A program made the position numbers and the translations under genes. Under the pieces are notes generated by a model. That model worked only from the letters and a program-made list of their open reading frames with translations, made no database searches and was not told the DNA's origin. Positions 17,604 through 26,980 of a stretch of 64,000 bases of DNA are shown here, one piece after another; the stretch's first letter is position 1, and each line of letters opens with the position of its first letter. The DNA is from CANNDT01 sp945876205 (GTDB taxonomy: Bacteria > Acidobacteriota > Vicinamibacteria > Vicinamibacterales > UBA2999), in contig CANNDT010000008.1 of NCBI GenBank assembly GCA_947503365.1, forward strand, positions 1 to 64,000. Reading direction: 5' to 3'.

Positions 17604-18631
17604 CGAAGTCCGATGCGGCGCGTGAAAATCGCCACTTCATACACCGTGCGGTGGTATGCGCGGCGAGTCGAGACAAGCGTGTGGAAGATGGCGAGGAGCG
17701 CGTAGTGCTTGATCTTCTTTCGCGTCCACACGATGCCGCGCAGCATGGCGCCGAACTGGCGATAGGTCGTGGTCTTCTGCTGATGCTTCAGCGCATAGAG
17801 CGCTGAATATTGCCGGACGCGGCGCGCAGCCGCAGCGCGCTCCTGTGGATCGGCCGCGGTGCTGACGTAGGCGCTCCACAGCGCCAGGCCATGCTGCAGC
17901 CATGGCGGCATCCATCGCCCGCGCGGCGCCTGCCCGGCAAAGAGCGACGTGCGTTGCCGCGCGACGCTGGCTTCGTCGAACTGGCGGCGGAACCAGAGCT
18001 CCTCTGGAACCTGGTGGAACTCGCCGCGCAACGCGAGCTCGGCCATCAGCAGGCGATCGGGACACATCACGTCGCGAAAGACGCCGGCCTGCCTGACGGC
18101 GTCGGCCCGCATCAGGCCGTACACCATGTCGCCCGAAGCCACGTGCTCACGGCAGACGTGCAGCCAGCGTTCGTCGAGCGAGGCGAGACCGCGGGTCTCA
18201 AAGAGGCGAGCCGGCTTGTCGAGGAGATGTCCCTCCGCATCGAGCCGGCGCGTCAACGGGTACGCGAGCACCACGTTCGGATTGGCTTCCATCTCGCGAA
18301 CCAGCGTCTCGAGCCAGCGCGCATCCCATCGATCGTGATCGCTCGCCCACGCAAAATACCGAACCTGCGGATCGGCGGTGGCTTCCTGAAACGCGTGGCG
18401 CCACGCCGCGGTCATCCCCTGGCGCTGGTCATGGCGAACGTAGCGGACGCGCGCATCACGGCTCGCATACTCGCGTGCGATCGCCTCGGTCTGATCGCCC
18501 GATCCATCGTCCACCAGGATGAGGCGGAAGTTGCGGTAGGTTTGGCCGAGGATCGAATCGAGCGCCTCGCGCAGGTACGGGTCGCGGTTGAAGAGCGTCG
18601 CGCCGATCCCGACGAGAGGCGGCTGGGTCAT
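17600..18631 (-). CDS. family 2 glycosyltransferase
   Basis: 343 aa from the ATG at 18631, which gives an ATGA overlap with the preceding gene; the open frame continues to 18817 but would overlap it further. GT2 GT-A fold: VGIGATLFNRDPYLREALDS, ILVDDGSGDQTEAIA (nucleotide-binding Asp), and WASDHDRWD, where the DHD takes the place of the metal-binding DxD. The C-terminal 60 residues are basic with a weakly hydrophobic helix (HYALLAIFHTLV), perhaps a membrane anchor. It transfers a sugar from an NDP donor to the growing glycan. This is the only canonical glycosyltransferase in the main minus-strand unit. Confidence 0.88.
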   Translation of the reverse strand: MTQPPLVGIGATLFNRDPYLREALDSILGQTYRNFRLILVDDGSGDQTEAIAREYASRDARVRYVRHDQRQGMTAAWRHAFQEATADPQVRYFAWASDHDRWDARWLETLVREMEANPNVVLAYPLTRRLDAEGHLLDKPARLFETRGLASLDERWLHVCREHVASGDMVYGLMRADAVRQAGVFRDVMCPDRLLMAELALRGEFHQVPEELWFRRQFDEASVARQRTSLFAGQAPRGRWMPPWLQHGLALWSAYVSTAADPQERAAAARRVRQYSALYALKHQQKTTTYRQFGAMLRGIVWTRKKIKHYALLAIFHTLVSTRRAYHRTVYEVAIFTRRIGLR

Positions 18632-20205
18632 CGGCTGCGCAGCAGGCGATCGAGGCCGATGCGCACCCCCTTCTTCATCGACTTCTGCGCGCGATAGATC
18701 CGCGCACCCGCCTTCTTGCGCAGCGACTTGACGGCCTTTGGATCGGTCGCGAGCCACCAGGCGCCGGCATAGGCCGATCCGGCGAAGAGCACCGGCCAGA
18801 GCGCCGGCGCCCACCACGGGGTTCGCTCGACAGGCCGGCTGCCGCGACGCCCGAGCGCTTCGATCGCGTCAGCCACCAGCGGAGTGCAAGCGACGTCGAG
18901 CCCGCGCGGCCTGATGAACGACGAGACGAACCGCCTGGTTTCCGCCCGCGCCTCGTCCTGGTGGGACATCACGTGCGCGAGCTGCGCGACGTGCTCCTCG
19001 AGGGTCGACGCCAGGCGAAGGAAGCCGCCGTTCTCCGGTAGCAGGTAGTGAAAATGAACCGTGCCTTCCTGCGTGCGTGAGAATTCCTTCGTTGACATCG
19101 ACAGCACGGGACGCCCGAGGATCGCGGCTTCGATCATCGCGCTCGTGTTGATCCCCACGACCGCAGCGCTGTGGAAGAGTGAATCGAAGAAGCCGTCCCG
19201 GCTCTGTTCCTCCATCGGGTTGTACTGCTGCGACGGCCAGATGACGACGCCCGGTTGATTCGGGAATGCCGCGGTCGCCCATGCCCCGAAGTTGTAGGGA
19301 TGCGGCCGGACCAGGATCGGCATGTCGGCCAGCGCCGCGTTCGCGCGCACCGCCACGATCCACGAGCGGACGAACTCGAGCTCCGCCAGCGAGATGGAAA
19401 TGAAACTGGACGAGCAGGTGTAGAGGATAAACGGGCGGGCGGAGGGCAACCCCGCCCTCTGACAAAATTCTTCACGCGTCGTGCTCGGCTTTCGCGTGAA
19501 CCAGCGATCAAACGGCTGCGCCCCGGTCACGACGACCGAATCGGGCGACACGGCGTGATACTCGACGGCCTCGCGCTTCTGCGCCTCATTCCAGACGATG
19601 ACGGCGTCTGGCTGTACGCGCATCAGGCCCTTATTCGTCAGATTGTCCCAGCTCGGAATGCACGCGCCGACGGGAAGGCCAAGCGCGTGCGCCGCCTTCA
19701 CCAGCTCGACCTGGTCGGACCGCGCATCGACGAGTGGTGACACCAGCACCACGTCCGGCTTGTGCTCCCGGAGAAACGCTTCGACTGCCGGACTGCTGGG
19801 GATGGCGCGCTGCAGAACGGTCAAGGCCTTCAGCAGCAGCCGCGTCCCGGTGACGCCCAGCGAGCGAACCGAATCGAGAAAGTAGAAGCCTCGTGGCAAC
19901 GCCTTCCGCTTCATCCGCGCACGGAGCGCGGGCGCGGAGGCGAGCCGGGGATGGAGGTAGCGCGCGAAATCCATGATCCCGCGAAGTCCGTCGGCGATCG
20001 GCGCCCAGACGCCGGCGCGCTCAGGCACGAGACCAAGCGCCACCACGCGGCCTTCGTCCTGCACGTGCTCGAGGCGAACAGGCTTGGTGTCACGTTGCTG
20101 GTTCACGGCAAGCGCGATGTGATGGCCGCGGGCCGCGAGCAACTGGATCGTCTCGTCGTAGAACCGAACGTATTCAGCGGAGGTCATCGCGAACAGGATG
20201 TTCAC
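18628..20205 (-). CDS. family B protein, probable GT-B glycosyltransferase (copy 4)
   Basis: 525 aa. MNILFAMTSAEYVRFYDETI replaces the usual ARHF opening. It keeps PDVVLVSPLVDARSDQ, SWDNLTNKGLMRVQPD, VWNEAQKREAVEYH, TGAQPFDRWFTRKPS, VRPHPYNFGAW, and GINTSAMIEAAILGRPVLSM. A C-terminal stretch (APALWPVLFAGSAYAGAWWL) is hydrophobic enough for one membrane pass or re-entrant helix, followed by a basic tail with RAQKSMKKGVRIG. That tail plus the hydrophobic stretch could hold the enzyme at the inner membrane. Overlaps its neighbours by 4 nt on both sides. Confidence 0.8.
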   Translation of the reverse strand: MNILFAMTSAEYVRFYDETIQLLAARGHHIALAVNQQRDTKPVRLEHVQDEGRVVALGLVPERAGVWAPIADGLRGIMDFARYLHPRLASAPALRARMKRKALPRGFYFLDSVRSLGVTGTRLLLKALTVLQRAIPSSPAVEAFLREHKPDVVLVSPLVDARSDQVELVKAAHALGLPVGACIPSWDNLTNKGLMRVQPDAVIVWNEAQKREAVEYHAVSPDSVVVTGAQPFDRWFTRKPSTTREEFCQRAGLPSARPFILYTCSSSFISISLAELEFVRSWIVAVRANAALADMPILVRPHPYNFGAWATAAFPNQPGVVIWPSQQYNPMEEQSRDGFFDSLFHSAAVVGINTSAMIEAAILGRPVLSMSTKEFSRTQEGTVHFHYLLPENGGFLRLASTLEEHVAQLAHVMSHQDEARAETRRFVSSFIRPRGLDVACTPLVADAIEALGRRGSRPVERTPWWAPALWPVLFAGSAYAGAWWLATDPKAVKSLRKKAGARIYRAQKSMKKGVRIGLDRLLRSR

Positions 20206-21746
20206 CGAGCCTCCTCTGCAGCGGCATCCTTGTCGCGAAATCCCTGTTCGGCCTTCTCGCGCCGGGCGGTCTTCCGCCGGCGCTGCGCGGCGCCCTGCGC
20301 CGCCAGTGCCAGCGGCGTAAGCAGCGCATGCAAGACCGGGGCGAGCATCCCGTCGCGGTGCGGCTCGACCTTGCCGAGAAGCCCTTCGGCTTCGATGACG
20401 TCGGCGAATACTTCCGCCGCCGGCACGTCGAGGCCGCGCGGACGGATGAACGACTCGACAAAGCGCCGGCCTTTGTCGTCGAGCGAGCTGCGCCCGGTCA
20501 ACAGATCGGCAATCTGCGCGTAGTGTTCGGTAAGCGTCTGCGCCACGTGCAGCAGCCCGCCATTGGCGCTCTGCAGATGCCTGAAATGCAGCGTCCCCTC
20601 TTGCGTGCCGGCAAACTCGGGATCGAGCACGGTGTAGACCAGGCGGCCAATGATTCCCGACTCAATCAGCCCGCTCGTGTTGATGCCGACGACGCCCGCG
20701 CTGTGGAACATCGAGTCGAAGTACTCAGCGCGCGCTTCCTGGTCTACCGGATTCGCACCGCCGCGCGGATAGACCACGGCATTGCCGTAGCGCGCCAGGT
20801 CGACGCTCGCCCACTGCTCGAAGTTCTGCGGATGCGGCCTCACCAGGACGCCGGCGTCCCGAAGCTCCGGCACGGCGCTCTCGCGCAAACCAGCAATCCA
20901 CCGTTCGACGAAGCCAACTTCGTGCGGCGTGATGAAGGGCGACGAGCAGAGATAGAGCAGAAACGGGCGGTCGGTCCGGAGTCCGGCGCGCGCGCAGAAT
21001 GCCTCGCGCGTGGTGCTCGGACGCGTGACGAACCAATGGTCGTACGCCTGCGCTCCCGTCACCGCGACGCGCGCCGGGTCGATGCCGTGGATCTCGGCCG
21101 CCTCGCGGCGCTGCGATTCGTTCCAGACGACCACGCGATCGGGCGTGACGTGGATCAAGCCCTTCGTGGTCAGATGATCCCAGCTGCCGACGCACAGCAC
21201 ACTTCGGATACCGAGACGCGCCGCCGCGCGGACGTAATCGCCCTGCTGTGAGCCGAAATACAGGAGCGGCGTCACCATCAAGAGGTCCGGTCGCTCGGCT
21301 TCGATGAACCGGGTGACCTCGCTCGACACCGGAAGCGATCGCTCGAGGGCACGGACCACCGAAGCCATGGCCCGTACGCCGGGCCGACTACCGAGCACGG
21401 GCAACCGGGCAAGCGTCGAGGCAAAGCCGGGCGCCTGCGAGGCAGCGCGTGCGGTCAACTTGGGACTCGCGGCATAGCGCGGATGGCGATAGCGCCAATA
21501 GTCGAGCGTCAGGCGCAGCGCGCTGCCGAGCGGCTGCCAGGTCGTGTCCTTCGTCCGCGGACCTTCGACCGCGGAAATGAGGTCTGGAAAATCCGCCTTC
21601 AGGTTCTCGATCGTGCGAGTGCCGCCGAGGTTGTCGCGCCGATCGGCGACCAGCCGGATCTCATGCCCCCGCGCCGCGAGCGCGCGAATCGCGAACTCGA
21701 AATTACGCAGGAAGCCGAAATGGCTCGTCGTGAAGAGAATCTTCAA
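20202..21746 (-). CDS. family B protein, probable GT-B glycosyltransferase (copy 5)
   Basis: 514 aa. MKILFTTSHFGFLRNFEFAI, RPDLLMVTPLLYFGSQQ, GSWDHLTTKGLIHVTPD, VWNESQRREAAEIHG, TGAQAYDHWFVTRPS, VRPHPQNFEQW and GINTSGLIESGIIGRLV follow family order. The tail is Arg/Lys/Glu-rich (RRRKTARREKAEQGFRDKD). It is the first family B gene after the ABC permease, 23 nt downstream of it, and its stop overlaps the start of copy 4. Donor and acceptor unknown. Confidence 0.8.
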   Translation of the reverse strand: MKILFTTSHFGFLRNFEFAIRALAARGHEIRLVADRRDNLGGTRTIENLKADFPDLISAVEGPRTKDTTWQPLGSALRLTLDYWRYRHPRYAASPKLTARAASQAPGFASTLARLPVLGSRPGVRAMASVVRALERSLPVSSEVTRFIEAERPDLLMVTPLLYFGSQQGDYVRAAARLGIRSVLCVGSWDHLTTKGLIHVTPDRVVVWNESQRREAAEIHGIDPARVAVTGAQAYDHWFVTRPSTTREAFCARAGLRTDRPFLLYLCSSPFITPHEVGFVERWIAGLRESAVPELRDAGVLVRPHPQNFEQWASVDLARYGNAVVYPRGGANPVDQEARAEYFDSMFHSAGVVGINTSGLIESGIIGRLVYTVLDPEFAGTQEGTLHFRHLQSANGGLLHVAQTLTEHYAQIADLLTGRSSLDDKGRRFVESFIRPRGLDVPAAEVFADVIEAEGLLGKVEPHRDGMLAPVLHALLTPLALAAQGAAQRRRKTARREKAEQGFRDKDAAAEEAR

Positions 21747-21769
21747 TGAGCGGATGTCGACAGTTGCAA

Positions 21770-22675
21770 TTACAGGTTATCGATGGCGGCAGCTTCAGCG
21801 CGGCCGAAGAACCAGACGCCGCCGATGAAGACGAGGGCGATGACGACGCACGCGGTCATCAGCGGCACCGCCGGAAACTCGCCGACTCCCAGCACCGACC
21901 ATTTATACGTCTCGACCAGCGGTGCCATCGGATTCACGTAGACGAGCCAGCGGTGTTGCGGCGGAACCTGAGACATCGGGTAGATGACCGGCGTCACGTA
22001 GAACCAGAACCGGGTGATGTACCGCAGCCCGAACTTCAGATCCTCGAACTTCGACTGCAGCACGCTCGTCCACAACCCGACCGAGACGGTGAAGAAGAGG
22101 GTGAGCACGATGGCCATGGCGCCCAGGAGGAGCCGCGGTCCGACGATCAGGTACCAACGACCTTCAGTGAAGTAGTAGTACACCGCGACGCCGACCAGAA
22201 GCGCCGCATAGATGAAGAAATTCACCAGCGACGGCAGCGCCGCGGCAAACGGCGCGATCAGGCGTGGGAAATACACCTTCTTCATCAGGCTTGCTGACTG
22301 ATCGAAGCTCCTGGTGACGAACCGCAGGCCGCGCTCAAACAACATCCACGCGCAATTGCCGGTAAGAAAGAACAAGAAGTACGGAATGCCATCGGAAGGC
22401 ACGTCGAGCAGGCCGCCGAAAATAAACGCGGTGATGGCGAGCGGCAGCAGCGGACGGGCGAACAGCCAGAACGGCCCCAGGGTGGTGCCCTTGTACATCC
22501 CCTGCACGTATTTCGTGGAGAAGTACGAGAGCACTCGGCGGTACCGCCAGAACTCCTTGAGCCGTACGAACAGGCCTGCGCGATTGGCGTCGATGACCCA
22601 TTTTTCGTGAGCGACTTCGCCCGCTTCGGCGCTCGGCACCGCGAATCCCAGCGAACGTCTCAGTTCAAGCAGCAT
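21770..22675 (-). CDS. wzm: ABC-2 type polysaccharide export permease (Wzm-like)
   Basis: 301 aa, inner-membrane half of a glycan exporter. The N-terminal cytoplasmic part contains YRRVLSYFSTKYVQGMYKGT, the usual amphipathic entry to the first span. About six hydrophobic segments follow, for example LLPLAITAFIFGGLL, LPSLVNFFIYAALLVGVAVY, GAMAIVLTLFFTVSVGLW and PLMTACVVIALVFIGGVWFF. The loop FYVTPVIYPMSQVPP is characteristic of the Wzm/KpsM/TagG group. It overlaps the ATPase gene by 11 nt. Together they point to an ABC-transporter-dependent glycan rather than Wzx/Wzy assembly; no Wzx or Wzy was seen. Confidence 0.92.
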   Translation of the reverse strand: MLLELRRSLGFAVPSAEAGEVAHEKWVIDANRAGLFVRLKEFWRYRRVLSYFSTKYVQGMYKGTTLGPFWLFARPLLPLAITAFIFGGLLDVPSDGIPYFLFFLTGNCAWMLFERGLRFVTRSFDQSASLMKKVYFPRLIAPFAAALPSLVNFFIYAALLVGVAVYYYFTEGRWYLIVGPRLLLGAMAIVLTLFFTVSVGLWTSVLQSKFEDLKFGLRYITRFWFYVTPVIYPMSQVPPQHRWLVYVNPMAPLVETYKWSVLGVGEFPAVPLMTACVVIALVFIGGVWFFGRAEAAAIDNL

Positions 22676-23942
22676 TGTCGACCTTCTCGATCGCCCACTC
22701 GAGACGCGGCGAAATCAAGCCGGCGCGTTGGGTGCGTCCGACCTTCGCCTCGTCACTCGAGTACGCCATGAACGAGATCGCGTTGTAGTTGACCAGGATG
22801 TACTCCTTGCCGTCGCGCAGGATGTCGAGCGTGACCCCGGCGGTGTAGTTCCTGTCGGAGAGGAGATTCGCGGGGATCTTCATGAACGCGTCGTAGACGC
22901 CTTCGCTCTCCAACTCTCGATACTCTTCGTCCACCGCCCGAAAAATCAACTCGCGTCTGACATGCAGATCGGCGCCGCAGCGGACAGACAGCCGTCCGCG
23001 ATGCGTGCGAAAACGGATCCGCAGGCCAAACGGCTCGTTGATGGCCGGTGCCCCGACTTCCCGGCCCGTCGAGGATACGACCCGGACCGACATGATTTCA
23101 GCGTACCGGTTCGCCGTGCGCCCCTTCTCCGACCGCGCCACGTCGGCGCGGAGCCAACTGGCGTTCTGGTACTCGGTGACGACATCTTCAGGATCGCCGT
23201 CCTTGATGACCTCGCCTTTATCAATCCAGATGACGCGGTTGCAGACACGCATGATCGCATCCATATCGTGCGACACGAACAGTACGGTCAATCCTTCCTT
23301 GCCCATCTGCTCGACACGCTCGAGACATCGTTCCTGGAACGCGAGGTCACCGACGGCGAGGATCTCGTCGGCCAGCAGGATGCGCGGCTGCATATTGACC
23401 GCCACTGAAAAGGCCAGCCGCAGGTACATGCCGCTCGAATAGAACTTCAACGGCCGGTCGGCAAACTCGCGAAGCTCGGCCCAGTCGAGGATCTGGTCAT
23501 AGCACGCGAGCGCTTCGCGCTTTGAAAAGCCGTTGAGCGCCGCATTCATCAGGATGTTTTCGAGCGCGGGTTGTTCGTCATCGAATCCGGCTCCCAGTTC
23601 GAGAAGCGAGACAACACGTCCCACGCCGACGACACGTCCAACGGTCGGTGCCGTCACGCGAGCAATCAGCTTCAGCAGCGTCGTCTTGCCGGCACCGTTG
23701 GCGCCGATGACCCCGAGAATGGTGCCCGGAGCGACCTGCAGCGTGACATTGCGGAGCGCCCAGAACTCTTTCACGCTGGACACCGTGGCAGGCGGCGCAT
23801 CCGCATCAGGCGGTGAGCGCCGAAGCCGTCCGCGCAGATTCTTGAAAAACGCACTGACCCGTCCGGGTTCCTCTTCGGGAGCGGGACTGGAACTCGACAC
23901 GTAGTAGCACTTGCCGAGACTCTCGAACGTGAGATTGTTCAT
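22665..23942 (-). CDS. wzt: polysaccharide ABC transporter ATP-binding protein with Wzt-like C-terminal domain
   Basis: 425 aa. The ATPase domain has Walker A GANGAGKTT (80-88), signature YSSGM (168-172, the form usual in Wzt/TagH proteins), Walker B ILLADE (188-193) and the SHD switch (224-226). Residues from about 275 to the end form an extra beta-rich domain (SVRCGADLHVRRELIF, YTAGVTLDIL) in the place of the Wzt carbohydrate-binding domain, which in known systems recognises the finished chain end. The presence of this domain suggests that chain length or a terminal cap is read before export. A 30-residue low-complexity insert (15-55) precedes the ATPase core. Confidence 0.92.
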   Translation of the reverse strand: MNNLTFESLGKCYYVSSSSPAPEEEPGRVSAFFKNLRGRLRRSPPDADAPPATVSSVKEFWALRNVTLQVAPGTILGVIGANGAGKTTLLKLIARVTAPTVGRVVGVGRVVSLLELGAGFDDEQPALENILMNAALNGFSKREALACYDQILDWAELREFADRPLKFYSSGMYLRLAFSVAVNMQPRILLADEILAVGDLAFQERCLERVEQMGKEGLTVLFVSHDMDAIMRVCNRVIWIDKGEVIKDGDPEDVVTEYQNASWLRADVARSEKGRTANRYAEIMSVRVVSSTGREVGAPAINEPFGLRIRFRTHRGRLSVRCGADLHVRRELIFRAVDEEYRELESEGVYDAFMKIPANLLSDRNYTAGVTLDILRDGKEYILVNYNAISFMAYSSDEAKVGRTQRAGLISPRLEWAIEKVDNAA

Positions 23943-23960
23943 GCGATTAAGGGCGTCGGG

Positions 23961-25247
23961 TCACTGTGTCGCGAGCGCCGCGCGCGCAATGCGGCCGTCG
24001 CCGAGGAACCCTTCGTGGAGTCCCCACTTACGGATGTAATAAAGACGTCGTCCCAGGTCATTGGCGGCCGAGACGATGGCGTCGTGGTAGGCGCGCTGGG
24101 CCGGCGATTCGGTCCAGCGTCCGCCGATCCATTCGAGCATTTCTTCGGTGGCTTGCCGAATCTGCTCAGGGGTGTTGTCGACGTAGCGATAACGGCGCGT
24201 GTCGCGGAGCTGGCTCTGGTAGTCGAAGCCGATCAGGTCGAGGTTCGACAACTGGCGCCCCTCCTGTTCGTCCACGACCGTCTTCGGCAGGATGAGACCC
24301 GGCGCGCGAATGGGGTAGCTGCTGATCGGTTCCGTCGCGTTCGCGAGAAGAAACGGTGTGTTCGTCACGCAGGTAATCCCGATCAGGCCGGACTCCCCTC
24401 CGATCAGCAGATCGCTGCGCAGCAGGCAGTAAATCTCGAGGAGGTTCGTACGCGCCGGAGACGTGGCGAGGTCCACAACACCCGGATGCGATAGCGGGGT
24501 CATTGTCGGATCGCCGAGGCGAACCACGGTGTAGCCGCGCTGAACGAGCGCGTCCACCGCGTCGAGGTAGGTCTCGATCCGCGCGTTGCGGGTGCTGTCG
24601 TCGCGCCGCGCCCCCGGCTTGGTCTCGTGGATCTCGGCGCCACGCTTGTAGCCAGGCTCGCGGGCGTGAATGCATACCAGCCGCGCGTCCGGCGCAATCC
24701 CGAGAGCCTGCGCCTCGCGTTCAGCCTTCTCACGAGCGGCGGCATGCAACTGCACCGGTACCGGCGTGCGGAGCAGCCGCCGTTCGTAATACGGAGGCGG
24801 CTGGCGCTTCCCCTCTGCGACGTGCTCGACCGCGACGCGCAGGCGCCGGCGCGTGTCGCGCAGCCGGGTGCGAACCTCGTCCGGGATTGTCGGGTCCTCA
24901 ACGTATCGCGACGCCTCGAGCAGCAGTTCCCGCTCGAACTCCTCGCGGAGGTCTTCGCGCCATCCGTCGACGCGTTCGCGAAGGTTCCGCCACGAGATGC
25001 AGGTGCGAAACAGCTCCCGAAACATCCGCGGCGGCCGCAGGACCCGCACTTGCGAGCTCTCCAGTTCGAAGACACCGCTCCCAAGCGGGTTGGACGGCCG
25101 TACGAAATAGACGTCGGCGCCCTTCTCACGGGCGTGCGCAAGTGACATCACGACTTCAAGTCCCAGATGCCCGTAGTGCTGAGGATCCGGACGGGCGACG
25201 AGCACTCGTTTCGCCCCGAGCCGGACCGTCGTCCTGGGAAAGTTCAT
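23961..25247 (-). CDS. TIGR04372-like glycosyltransferase (copy 1)
   Basis: 428 aa. It matches what I know of the TIGR04372 family of putative glycosyltransferases: VLVARPDPQHYGHLGLEV at the N-terminus, VCIHAREPGY near the middle followed by RNARIETYLDAVDALVQRG, VVRLGDPTMTPL, VVDLATSPARTNLLEIYCLL and LIGGESGLIGITCVTNTP. The last block resembles the donor-binding glycine loop of GT-B enzymes. It lies between the ABC ATPase gene (18 nt) and a family B gene that it overlaps by 4 nt. Activity is inferred from the family name; substrates are unknown. Confidence 0.82.
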   Translation of the reverse strand: MNFPRTTVRLGAKRVLVARPDPQHYGHLGLEVVMSLAHAREKGADVYFVRPSNPLGSGVFELESSQVRVLRPPRMFRELFRTCISWRNLRERVDGWREDLREEFERELLLEASRYVEDPTIPDEVRTRLRDTRRRLRVAVEHVAEGKRQPPPYYERRLLRTPVPVQLHAAAREKAEREAQALGIAPDARLVCIHAREPGYKRGAEIHETKPGARRDDSTRNARIETYLDAVDALVQRGYTVVRLGDPTMTPLSHPGVVDLATSPARTNLLEIYCLLRSDLLIGGESGLIGITCVTNTPFLLANATEPISSYPIRAPGLILPKTVVDEQEGRQLSNLDLIGFDYQSQLRDTRRYRYVDNTPEQIRQATEEMLEWIGGRWTESPAQRAYHDAIVSAANDLGRRLYYIRKWGLHEGFLGDGRIARAALATQ

Positions 25248-26980
25248 CGTGTCAGCAGACGCAAGACGCGAGCACCGATGACTCGGGTGTTCACGCGAAC
25301 CCTGTGCACGAGATATCTCGACCGGTTACGGACGCGCTTGACGCCTTCCTTCCACGGGTCGAGCACGAAGCGTCGCGTCGACTTTTCGGCTTCCCGGGCC
25401 CAGGACTTGGATAGCCGCGGCACCGCCAGCGCCGCATTCCGCAGGCGATACGGCAACGCCCAGGCCTGCACGAACAGGAACAGCGGCGGACGCATCAGGA
25501 CGTAGACCCACCACGGACGTCGATCCGGCATGTCGGCGACGAACCAGGCGAGCGGATAGAGGAGCTGACGGGCCAGGCGCGTGACCGCGGTATCCGGGTT
25601 GTCCTTCGCTACCGGATGCGATCCGAGATCCACGATCGCCGCCGCAAGCCGCGGCGTGGCCGGCTGGTCGATTCCGAACGGGCGCACGAAGTACTCGACG
25701 AACCGGCGGCTCCGCTCGGCCTGCTCGCCGCCGCCACGGAGCATCACTCCGAGGTGCGCCGCATGCTCGTTGAGGTCGCGAGCGATCTCGACGAGGCCGC
25801 CGTTCACCAGGTGATGGAAGTGCAGCGTGCCGCCCTGCGAATGCGTGAAGTCCGACGACGTCACCGTGCACACGATGCGGCCGACGATGGCCGCCTCGAT
25901 CTGCGCGCTGGTATTGACGCCGACAACCGCCGTGCTGAAGTAAAGCGAGTCAAAGAAGTCGTGCTTGAATTCGGGCGCGAAAAAGTCGGCGCCTGCCGGC
26001 GGCCACAGCGACGTGCGAGGCCACTGCTCGAGATCCAGTCCCGCCCACTGCGTCGCATTGCTCGGATGAGGACGAATCAGGATGTTGGCGCCGGCCACCA
26101 CTTCGTCGGCCGACGATCGAAGCGCGGAGAGCCATCTCAGTCCGAAGCCTGCCTCGTTGGGCGCGATGAATGACGAGGAGCCGAGATACAGGATGATCGG
26201 CCGGCTGGGGTCGAGGCCCATCGTCTCGCAGAACTGTTCGCGGGTGCGGCTTGGCTTCCACGAAAACCAGTGATCGAAAATCTGCGCGCCGGTGGCGACG
26301 ACCCGGTCGCGCGGCACGCCGTGCAGCGTCACCGCTTCTTCGATCTGCGCCGCGTTCCAGACGAAGACCTTGTCGGGCACGACGCGAATCGCGCCCTTGT
26401 TGGTCAGGTTGTCCCAGCTCGCCACCGCGAGGGCCACCGGAATGCCGAGCGCCCGGGCCGACTTGATGTAGTCGACCTGGATCGAGCCCGGATCCACCAG
26501 CGGCGTGACGAGCACCACATCCGGCGCCTGGCTGCGCAGAAATTCCGTGACGTCGACGCTGAGAGGGATTACCGATTCCAGGTCGCGTAAGACGCCGGTG
26601 ACCAACGCGCCGCCCGCGGCGCCAAATCGCTGGACCAGATGAAGAAACGGACGAAACGTGCGGGGCACCGTACGCTCGGCGCGTGTGCGCAGGCCGGTCG
26701 CCGCCTTGTACTGCGGATGCGTATAGCGAAGGAAGTCGATCAGCAGCCGGTCGACCCGGGCCGCACGCGACCAGACGCCGTCCTCGGGGACAGGCGCGCG
26801 GCCCATCGTCACCGCCGGGACCTCGCGAGCGAGATTCTGTCCGACGATGTCCTCGCCCATCTTGTTGCGATCGAGCTCCACCGCGATGTGGACGCGATGT
26901 CCTTCCGCCGCAAGCTGCCGGAGCACGCCCTCGTAGTTGCGAACGTATCCGCCGTGACGCATCACGAACAGGATCTTCAT
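25244..26980 (-). CDS. family B protein, probable GT-B glycosyltransferase (copy 6, long tail)
   Basis: 578 aa, the longest stand-alone family B member. MKILFVMRHGGYVRNYEGVL, PDVVLVTPLVDPGSIQ, ASWDNLTNKGAIRVVPD, VWNAAQIEEAVTLHG, TGAQIFDHWFSWKPS, IRPHPSNATQW and GVNTSAQIEAAIVGRIV are present. The extra C-terminal 110 residues hold a hydrophobic stretch (WWVYVLMRPPLFLFVQAWAL) and then a strongly basic tail (KRVRNRSRYLVHRVRVNTRV), so membrane attachment is likely. It is sandwiched between two TIGR04372-like genes with ATGA overlaps on both sides. Confidence 0.8.
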   Translation of the reverse strand: MKILFVMRHGGYVRNYEGVLRQLAAEGHRVHIAVELDRNKMGEDIVGQNLAREVPAVTMGRAPVPEDGVWSRAARVDRLLIDFLRYTHPQYKAATGLRTRAERTVPRTFRPFLHLVQRFGAAGGALVTGVLRDLESVIPLSVDVTEFLRSQAPDVVLVTPLVDPGSIQVDYIKSARALGIPVALAVASWDNLTNKGAIRVVPDKVFVWNAAQIEEAVTLHGVPRDRVVATGAQIFDHWFSWKPSRTREQFCETMGLDPSRPIILYLGSSSFIAPNEAGFGLRWLSALRSSADEVVAGANILIRPHPSNATQWAGLDLEQWPRTSLWPPAGADFFAPEFKHDFFDSLYFSTAVVGVNTSAQIEAAIVGRIVCTVTSSDFTHSQGGTLHFHHLVNGGLVEIARDLNEHAAHLGVMLRGGGEQAERSRRFVEYFVRPFGIDQPATPRLAAAIVDLGSHPVAKDNPDTAVTRLARQLLYPLAWFVADMPDRRPWWVYVLMRPPLFLFVQAWALPYRLRNAALAVPRLSKSWAREAEKSTRRFVLDPWKEGVKRVRNRSRYLVHRVRVNTRVIGARVLRLLTR

